Assembly: GCA_012513515.1 (NCBI GenBank)
Contig: JAAZCA010000039.1
Location: forward strand, 1-37,568
Source: Myxococcales bacterium
GTDB taxonomy: Bacteria > UBA10199 > 2-02-FULL-44-16 > JAAZCA01
Length of the DNA: 37,568 nt
Direction of reading: 5' to 3'
The notes below the pieces were generated by a model. It did not search any database and was not told where the DNA came from. It saw nothing but the letters and a program-made list of their open reading frames with translations. Shown in pieces: positions 32,984 to 37,568 of the stretch. Made by a program: the position numbers and the translations under genes. Within the stretch, counting starts at the first letter, position 1, and each line of letters opens with the position of its first letter.

Positions 32984-33301
32984 TTATTTCGTAACCCTGC
33001 ATATCCAATTCATATAATCCTCCGTTGAATCCACAACTGGGAGGACTAGAAATTCGGGCACTTCATAGCTGTGATTTTCAATTATGAGATTTTTAACTTT
33101 GTCCACCAACTTCTCCTGCGTCTTGATCATGAGGAGATATTCCTGATCTGAATGTATCTCGCCTTCCCATTCGTACACAGAATTTATCTTGGAAACTATC
33201 TGTACGCAGGCTGCACACCTTTTGGAAACGAGGAGCGACGCCAGAGACTTCGCTTCGCGCTCGGTATTCGTAGTTGTCATTGCAACAACGGCTTCGGCCA
33301 T
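32984..33301 (-). CDS. cutA: CutA family protein (divalent-ion tolerance)
   Basis: Trimeric PII-like protein of 105 aa, historically linked to copper tolerance. The ATG at 33301 has AAAGGAGTGG upstream; a longer frame adds 14 residues and is not used. Visible: TTTNTEREAKSLASLLVSK, CAACVQIVSKINSVYEWEG, and YEVPEFLVLPVVDSTEDYMNW, the CutA core. The two Cys in CAACVQ sit where the family often has the metal-related Cys. It follows the methyltransferase-like gene by 17 bases on the same strand, so one operon. Confidence 0.93.
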   Translation of the reverse strand: MAEAVVAMTTTNTEREAKSLASLLVSKRCAACVQIVSKINSVYEWEGEIHSDQEYLLMIKTQEKLVDKVKNLIIENHSYEVPEFLVLPVVDSTEDYMNWICRVTK

Positions 33302-33318
33302 TTTCCACTCCTTTATCG

Positions 33319-33828
33319 TCACGACTTTAAAAGAGGAAACCACCTCGGTACTTTCTTCATATACGATAAATATTTATCCCCATATCTATCCACCAACGCG
33401 GGCTCCTCGCAAAATACGACCCAGAAGTGCATACAAAGTATCATAACCACTGCATATGCGAACATGGCAATTTCGGAGATGAAGATCGCTTCGCCAATCA
33501 GTGCCACTGCGATACCGAGCAGAAAGGGATTTCTAACATACCTATAAGGACCAGTCGCTACGAATTTGTGATGGCTGTCATAAGGAATCGGTTTACCTGA
33601 GATGGGCAGAAAGAGGAGCAGCGTACAATAGACGGCGAAGATGAGGCCCGCTGCCATGCAAACGATTCCAAGATATCGCATCGCGCCGATATCGAGCGGA
33701 GGAAGTATGCCGGAAAACTGCATCGCCACCCATGGGCCGGCGATCAGGGCCCCCAGCATGAAAAGAGTCCCCCAGACTATCGTTTTAAATACGAACACAA
33801 TTTCACCAGCTTTCCTCGAAGCAGCCAA
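33319..33828 (-). CDS. Isoprenylcysteine methyltransferase-like membrane protein
   Basis: 169 aa with four or five hydrophobic segments. The C-terminal half carries the ICMT/PEMT signature: GPYRYVRNPFLLG, then EEPALVDRYGDKYLSYMKKVPRW, which binds S-adenosylmethionine in relatives. Bacterial members methylate lipids or small molecules at the membrane; the substrate here is unknown. The frame opens at a TTG (33828) with a poor ribosome site; a GTG 30 bases inside, behind AGGAAAGCTGG, is an alternative. Tandem with cutA. Confidence 0.78.
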   Translation of the reverse strand: MAASRKAGEIVFVFKTIVWGTLFMLGALIAGPWVAMQFSGILPPLDIGAMRYLGIVCMAAGLIFAVYCTLLLFLPISGKPIPYDSHHKFVATGPYRYVRNPFLLGIAVALIGEAIFISEIAMFAYAVVMILCMHFWVVFCEEPALVDRYGDKYLSYMKKVPRWFPLLKS

Positions 33829-33898
33829 GCGCCATCACTGCACCCGCTAATGGTAGGTCCGAATGGGATTGGTATCAATTGGGAGGCAGTCAGGCAAT

Positions 33899-34444
33899 CT
33901 AAAAATCCCCATAATGAGGCCGGTGGTTATCGTAATGGCGATCGCTTAGTCCCCCGGCCTCTATAACGCTTCTCAGCTCGGAGAGCTTTCCCTGCCACCT
34001 AAGGTCGCCGGAAAGAAGGGAATCGGCCTTGTCCATGAAGCCGATGGCGAGCTCGGGCCGGTCGAGGTGGAAATAGACGAGCGCCAGAGAATAATAGGCT
34101 ATTCCGTTGGTAGAGTCTATCTTCACCGCATCGCGAAAGGAACTGGCAGCCAGATCGAGCTCGCCGCGATCCATCAGATTCTTACCCTTTTCCACCAGCT
34201 GCATCGATGCGTTCCTTTGCGGAGTAGCGACAGAATCGGCTGAAGGAATTCTCGAAGGCTCCATGACCTCGCCTCTACGTTTCTCATCGGGAACTTTTTT
34301 ATAAGATGGCTTGGATCTCTTCGCACAGGATGAAATAAAAACAGCAAGCGCAAGCACGACTGCTATGCAGCTATATCCGCAAATCGATCCAGTGAATTTT
34401 AGAAATTTTCCTGCCGCCCGCTTATGAGAGATATTTCGCTGCAT
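33899..34444 (-). CDS. TPR lipoprotein
   Basis: 181 aa. A signal peptide with a lipobox (FISSC, Cys about 40) precedes a basic, Ser/Pro-rich linker and then TPR-type helices from about 80 to 150 (EKGKNLMDRGELDLAASSF, STNGIAYYSLALVYFHL, ELAIGFMDKAD). Periplasmic or outer-membrane scaffold. The ATG at 34444 lies 46 bases inside the end of the PBP1b gene in another frame, so the two genes are translationally coupled. This suggests a partner of the murein synthase, as the TPR-type lipoprotein cofactors LpoA is for PBP1a in E. coli; that parallel is only an inference. Confidence 0.82.
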   Translation of the reverse strand: MQRNISHKRAAGKFLKFTGSICGYSCIAVVLALAVFISSCAKRSKPSYKKVPDEKRRGEVMEPSRIPSADSVATPQRNASMQLVEKGKNLMDRGELDLAASSFRDAVKIDSTNGIAYYSLALVYFHLDRPELAIGFMDKADSLLSGDLRWQGKLSELRSVIEAGGLSDRHYDNHRPHYGDF

Positions 34445-36774
34445 TGTTTTGACGGTTCCGTCCCCTTTATGAAAGCCTCGTACACCGACTGCGGGCAGCT
34501 GCGATCGGCAAGTCCGCCCGTCACCTTGTCAACTTTTACCAGAACGACATCCTGCGGACCAGTAAAATCTCCAGAACCTTCCGGCTCGACTCTCTTCATG
34601 AAATCCGTCCAGATGGGAAGGGCCGCGCGACCGCCGCTCATCTTCATCTCGGCGTTATCATCGTAACCGACCCACGAAAGCGCGAGCAGGTTGGGAGTGA
34701 AACCAACGAACCACGCGTCCTTGTAGCTCGAGGTAGTCCCCGTTTTGCCCGCAGCTACAGCGGTAAATCCGCGGGCTCTCGCGCCTGCTCCTGTACCGCT
34801 GTCCATGACCCCCTTCATCAGATGCGTGGTAAGATAGACCGGCGCCGGATCAAAGCTTCGCTTCATTCGGATCTCTTTTCGCTCCAGGACCTGCCCCTCC
34901 TTGGTCATCACGCTTATGATGGAGATCGGAGATGTCCTTATTCCCGAATTGGGGAAAATAGTATAAGCGCTGGCAAGCTCCATCGGAGTGAGCTCGAACG
35001 AACCGAGTGAAAGCGACGGAACCGCCATGAGTTCGCTGGTGATGCCGGCATCGCGCGCGCTCCTGACTACATTTTCCAAACCTGCGTCGATGGAGAGCCT
35101 GGCGGTAGCTATATTAAGGCTCTGCTCGAGAGCACGCCGGAGCGTCACGGTCCCATGCTCCTTCCTGTTATAATTCGAAGGACTCCACATCTGCCCGCCT
35201 GACTTCACCTCGAAACTCCTGTCCTCGATAAGAGATGCCGGGGTAAACTTCATCCGACTACGCGAAGGATCGAGCGCGGTCAGGTAGACGAAGGGTTTAA
35301 AGGTAGAGCCCGGCTGGCGCATCGCCTGAGTACATCTGTCGAACTGGCTCTCGCCGTAGTTGCGCCCGCCAACCAGCGCCTTCACGTACCCCGTCGATGG
35401 CTGCATGGCTATGAGGCAGGCCTGCAAAAGCCCCTCATGCTCCGCAGGAAGTATATTCGCATAATCCTTCTCCAGCGCGACGAGATCCTTTGAAACGGAT
35501 TCCTCCGCGGCGAGCTGATAAAAAATATCCAGAGTGGTAAAAATCTTTAACCCCTCCGTCTGGAGCACCGAGGAGGGATAGAAATCAGAAAGCTGCCTCT
35601 TCACGAAATCGATGAAGTAAGGAGCAATTCCCGCCTTCTCGCGCCTTTTCGGCGTCACTATTTTTTCCGCTATCGCCGAATTGTACTCCTCAATGGATAT
35701 AAGCGACTCATTGAGCATGCGCTTTAAAACAAAATCACGACGCTCCTTCGCACTTTCCGGATTAGTGATGGGATTGTATCTACTCGGAAGCCTTATCATC
35801 CCAGCGAGAAGCGCACATTCCCCCGTTGAAAGCTGACCCACGTTTTTGCCGAAGTAGAGCTTGCTCGCTTCGGCAACGCCGGAAACAGAAGAGTATCCGC
35901 GCTGACCTAGATATATCTCATTGAGGTACGCCTCGAGGATCTCCGCCTTCGAGTGTTTCTTCTCGATGCGAGTCGCGATCAACATCTCATTGAATTTTCT
36001 GATGAAGGATTTCTTGGAGTGGAGAAAGAAATTTTTTACGAGCTGCTGCGTCAGCGTCGAACCGCCCTGCGCTATCCTCATAGATTTCAAATTGACGAGC
36101 GCAGCGCGAACGATTCCAAACGGATCGACTCCGCTGTGCTTGAAAAATCTCTCATCCTCGATGAGGATTACCGCCTCGATCAGATTTTCAGGGACCTCCT
36201 GGAGGGTGACCACGGTCCTATCCTCCATCTTCTCGTTGAATATAGAAGCTACCTCCTCCGGTTCAAGCCTGATCAGCGGGAGCGTTTCGCCGCTCGACAT
36301 ATTCGATATTGAAATTATCTTGTCGCCTCCGGTGCGGATATCTATCGGAAAGCCCTTGAATGACTCACCCGGATACTCAAAATCATGGAGATATATTTGG
36401 AGAGAGTTTCCCTTTCTAAAAAATTCCCCAGCTCCTTTTATGTCGCTGTTCACGTTGCGATAGCCGAGCCTGTCAAGCTTGGCTATTATGTCATGCTCCT
36501 TTGTATTGATCCCTGGATAGAGATACTCCGCATCGGAATAAACGCGCGAGGGGAGGTCCCATTTCCTAGGACGGTCGAACTTTTCGGCGATCTCCTTGTC
36601 TATCGAGCGAAAATGGTAGAATATCGCAATCAGCGCCACGATTGAAAGCAGCGCGAGGAGCTTGGTCACCTTCCATGCGAATGACAGCTTCTGACGTAGG
36701 GTTCGACGGCGCTTCGAAACGGGTTTCTCGCGCCTGCGAAGATATGAACTGCGGTAATTTTTATAACGTGGCAT
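34399..36774 (-). CDS. mrcB: Bifunctional class A penicillin-binding protein, PBP1b type
   Basis: Polymerises and cross-links peptidoglycan. 791 aa: basic cytoplasmic N-terminus, one membrane anchor (about 37-56), a UB2H-like region (about 75-165), a glycosyltransferase-51 domain with catalytic Glu in IEDERFFKHSGVD (EDE at 206-208) and GGSTLTQQLVKNFF, and a transpeptidase with the SxxK box PGSTFKP (Ser490, Lys493), SLN box and KTG box AGKTGTT (Lys677). The C-terminus has Cys residues (RSCPQS, KQCSE). The UB2H-like region marks PBP1b over PBP1a. The lipoprotein gene overlaps its end. First gene of a four-gene minus-strand run to cutA. Confidence 0.95.
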   Translation of the reverse strand: MPRYKNYRSSYLRRREKPVSKRRRTLRQKLSFAWKVTKLLALLSIVALIAIFYHFRSIDKEIAEKFDRPRKWDLPSRVYSDAEYLYPGINTKEHDIIAKLDRLGYRNVNSDIKGAGEFFRKGNSLQIYLHDFEYPGESFKGFPIDIRTGGDKIISISNMSSGETLPLIRLEPEEVASIFNEKMEDRTVVTLQEVPENLIEAVILIEDERFFKHSGVDPFGIVRAALVNLKSMRIAQGGSTLTQQLVKNFFLHSKKSFIRKFNEMLIATRIEKKHSKAEILEAYLNEIYLGQRGYSSVSGVAEASKLYFGKNVGQLSTGECALLAGMIRLPSRYNPITNPESAKERRDFVLKRMLNESLISIEEYNSAIAEKIVTPKRREKAGIAPYFIDFVKRQLSDFYPSSVLQTEGLKIFTTLDIFYQLAAEESVSKDLVALEKDYANILPAEHEGLLQACLIAMQPSTGYVKALVGGRNYGESQFDRCTQAMRQPGSTFKPFVYLTALDPSRSRMKFTPASLIEDRSFEVKSGGQMWSPSNYNRKEHGTVTLRRALEQSLNIATARLSIDAGLENVVRSARDAGITSELMAVPSLSLGSFELTPMELASAYTIFPNSGIRTSPISIISVMTKEGQVLERKEIRMKRSFDPAPVYLTTHLMKGVMDSGTGAGARARGFTAVAAGKTGTTSSYKDAWFVGFTPNLLALSWVGYDDNAEMKMSGGRAALPIWTDFMKRVEPEGSGDFTGPQDVVLVKVDKVTGGLADRSCPQSVYEAFIKGTEPSKQCSEISLISGRQENF

Positions 36775-36860
36775 CCGAATTCCCAGACCCGCAAGAGGTC
36801 AGTGGCTTTCAAAACCGCCGCCCACCATTAGACGGCCCCTAACTTCCAATAATCTTTTAA

Positions 36861-37169
36861 TTACAAAGGTTTATGAGCTTTGTCCAGAAGTAATAATATC
36901 CCGTATTTTGTCAGACGGAGCAAAATTTTAACTTGCTCCGTCTGACAAGCGGAGAAGCGGAGAATTTTAATTTGCTCCGTCTGACGGAAAGGTCCCACCT
37001 CCAAGCAAGCGCGCCCTGCCGAGCACACGAAAGAAAAAAGGCCTCCCTTACGGTCGGCCATTTTCTCTGTCCCAAACCCCTTACACAAATGGGCCATCTT
37101 CTCTCCGGTAAGAAGACAACCCACAAATTTCATTCTCTCATCCATGACACCGGTCTCCTTCCACAGCAT
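36861..37169 (-). pseudogene. IS481-family transposase remnant (N-terminal fragment)
   Basis: From the ATG at 37169, behind AGGAGGTGGAT, the frame starts LWKETGVMDERMKFVGCLLT, then GEKMAHLCKGFG: this is the helix-turn-helix start typical of IS481/IS3-type integrase-like transposases. After about residue 33 the sequence no longer fits: the usual RKTGYK-type helix, the DDE catalytic core and several hundred residues are missing, and the tail consists of repeat sequence. So it is a decayed, non-functional fragment. Confidence 0.72.
36910..36985. repeat. One left arm and two right arms of TTGCTCCGTCTGAC
   Basis: GTCAGACGGAGCAA (36910-36923) can pair with TTGCTCCGTCTGAC at 36933-36946 or with its second copy at 36972-36985, exact matches both. 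The intervening GCGGAGAA units look like a 39-base tandem duplication. Lies inside the degraded end of the IS481 remnant and downstream of it may act as a terminator. Confidence 0.6.
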
Positions 37170-37203
37170 ATCCACCTCCTTTTGGAGGAAGACATACCAG
37201 AAA

Positions 37204-37254
37204 GTGTAAACCATGTGCCCGGAATCAAGTGTTAACTATTTTCCCGGAACGTAC
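37204..37254. mobile_element. Tandem end-repeats of the IS481-type remnant
   Basis: GTGTAAACCATGTGCCCGGA (37204) and GTGTTAACTATTTTCCCGGA (37229) are two imperfect direct copies, head to tail, directly upstream of the transposase fragment. Terminal sequences of IS481-type elements often carry such repeated GTGTNANC...CCCGG motifs where the transposase binds. They mark the likely left limit of the remnant, eight bases from tRNA-Ser. Confidence 0.5.
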
Positions 37255-37262
37255 CTTTGTTG

Positions 37263-37349
37263 CGGAGAGGGGGGGATTCGAACCCCCGGACCTCGTGAAA
37301 GGTCAACAGTTTTCAAGACTGCCGCATTCAACCGCTCTGCCACCTCTCC
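37263..37349 (-). tRNA. tRNA-Ser (anticodon TGA)
   Basis: Acceptor GGAGAGG/CCTCTCC, D-arm GGCAGAGCGGTTGAATGC, anticodon stem GCAGT/ACTGT with loop CTTGAAA (TGA), a long variable arm (GACCTTTCACGAGGTC), and T-arm GGGGGTTCGAATCCCCC. The long variable arm is specific to Ser/Leu/Tyr tRNAs. CCA is not encoded (the end is GCAA). An IS481 remnant lies next to its 3' end and the MITE-like element to its 5' side, so it may be an insertion hotspot. Confidence 0.97.
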
Positions 37350-37410
37350 CCTTTCAGTACCAAATCACAAGGAACGAAAAATCATCAAACCTTTCAGGAT
37401 CGTTTTAAGT

Positions 37411-37568
37411 AACCTCTGAAAAATCAGCAAATTCAGGGCGTCTCTAAAAACTATGCGCTTGTCATCCCCGCAACGACCGTGACTGGGAAAAACAGAAGCT
37501 AGAAGCGAGAGGCTAGAAGCTAGAAAAACCTCGCCTGTAGAAATCTCGCTTCTCACTTCTAGATTCTA
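37411..37568. repeat. Left part of the MITE-like repeat, cut by the window end
   Basis: Starts with the terminal repeat AACCTCTGAAAA (37411-37422), continues with a 60-base stretch nearly identical to 17659-17718, a CATCCCCGCAACGACCGTGA piece, and then the GCTAGAA module (37488-37568) that matches 1-81. Joining this with 1-154 gives one full element of about 231 bp: 77 bases, then bases 1-154. Confidence 0.75.

Overview
The window looks like chromosomal DNA from an uncultured Gram-negative bacterium of the broad former 'Deltaproteobacteria' type. The signs are lipoboxes and signal peptides, a PBP1b-type murein synthase, LD-carboxypeptidase, PilZ proteins and a Myxococcus-style membrane Ser/Thr kinase. 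Start codons include ATG, GTG and TTG, and strong GGAGG-like ribosome sites precede many genes. The lineage is an inference from gene content only. Most genes are core housekeeping. The accessory content is a set of unrecognised lineage-type proteins plus many intergenic repeats.

Layout. 1-7650, mostly minus strand: membrane Ser/Thr kinase, a 108-aa orphan, endonuclease IV, a 971-aa orphan with a Cys-rich N-terminus, and a class III aminotransferase. 7960-10130: a J-domain/PilZ fusion, a stand-alone PilZ protein, TrmJ and a cold-shock protein. 10180-10860 is a repeat-rich spacer. 10859-14048: trkA-trkH potassium uptake operon and a small zinc-finger protein. 14055-18364: LD-carboxypeptidase, a secreted protein, the NfeD protease/slipin pair and another small exported protein. 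18517-22897: phosphoglycerate mutase, tRNA-Glu, a DUF1846 protein and glutamate dehydrogenase. 22979-26551, minus strand: two small orphans, then recR, ybaB, dnaX and the 4.5S SRP RNA in the conserved order ffs-dnaX-ybaB-recR. 26750-29749: an atypical soluble histidine kinase with a poly-C tract at its start, dusB and a Maf-like protein. 29785-32550: an Ig-like lipoprotein, a short QueG and a soluble M48-type peptidase. 32551-32983 is a gene-free stretch dominated by a nested palindrome. 32984-36774, minus strand: CutA, an isoprenylcysteine-methyltransferase-like membrane protein, a TPR lipoprotein and PBP1b. 36861-37568: an IS481-type remnant, tRNA-Ser and a repeat.

Repeats. A MITE-like element with AACCTCTGAAAA terminal inverted repeats occurs at 17659-17797, as a right half at the window start, and as a left half at the window end. 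The first and last 81 bases of the window are near-identical copies of its internal module, so the window edges are probably assembly breaks inside this repeat. Related modules lie at 7826-7955 and 10217-10490.

No complete, obviously new multi-gene system (defence island, secretion cluster or biosynthetic cluster) is visible. The most unusual signals are: the C8 tract that puts the histidine kinase out of frame with its best start; the G9 tract in dnaX placed where a tau/gamma frameshift would be expected; the J-domain/PilZ fusion; the 200-bp palindrome at 32643-32840 with two mutually exclusive pairings; and the 971-aa orphan.
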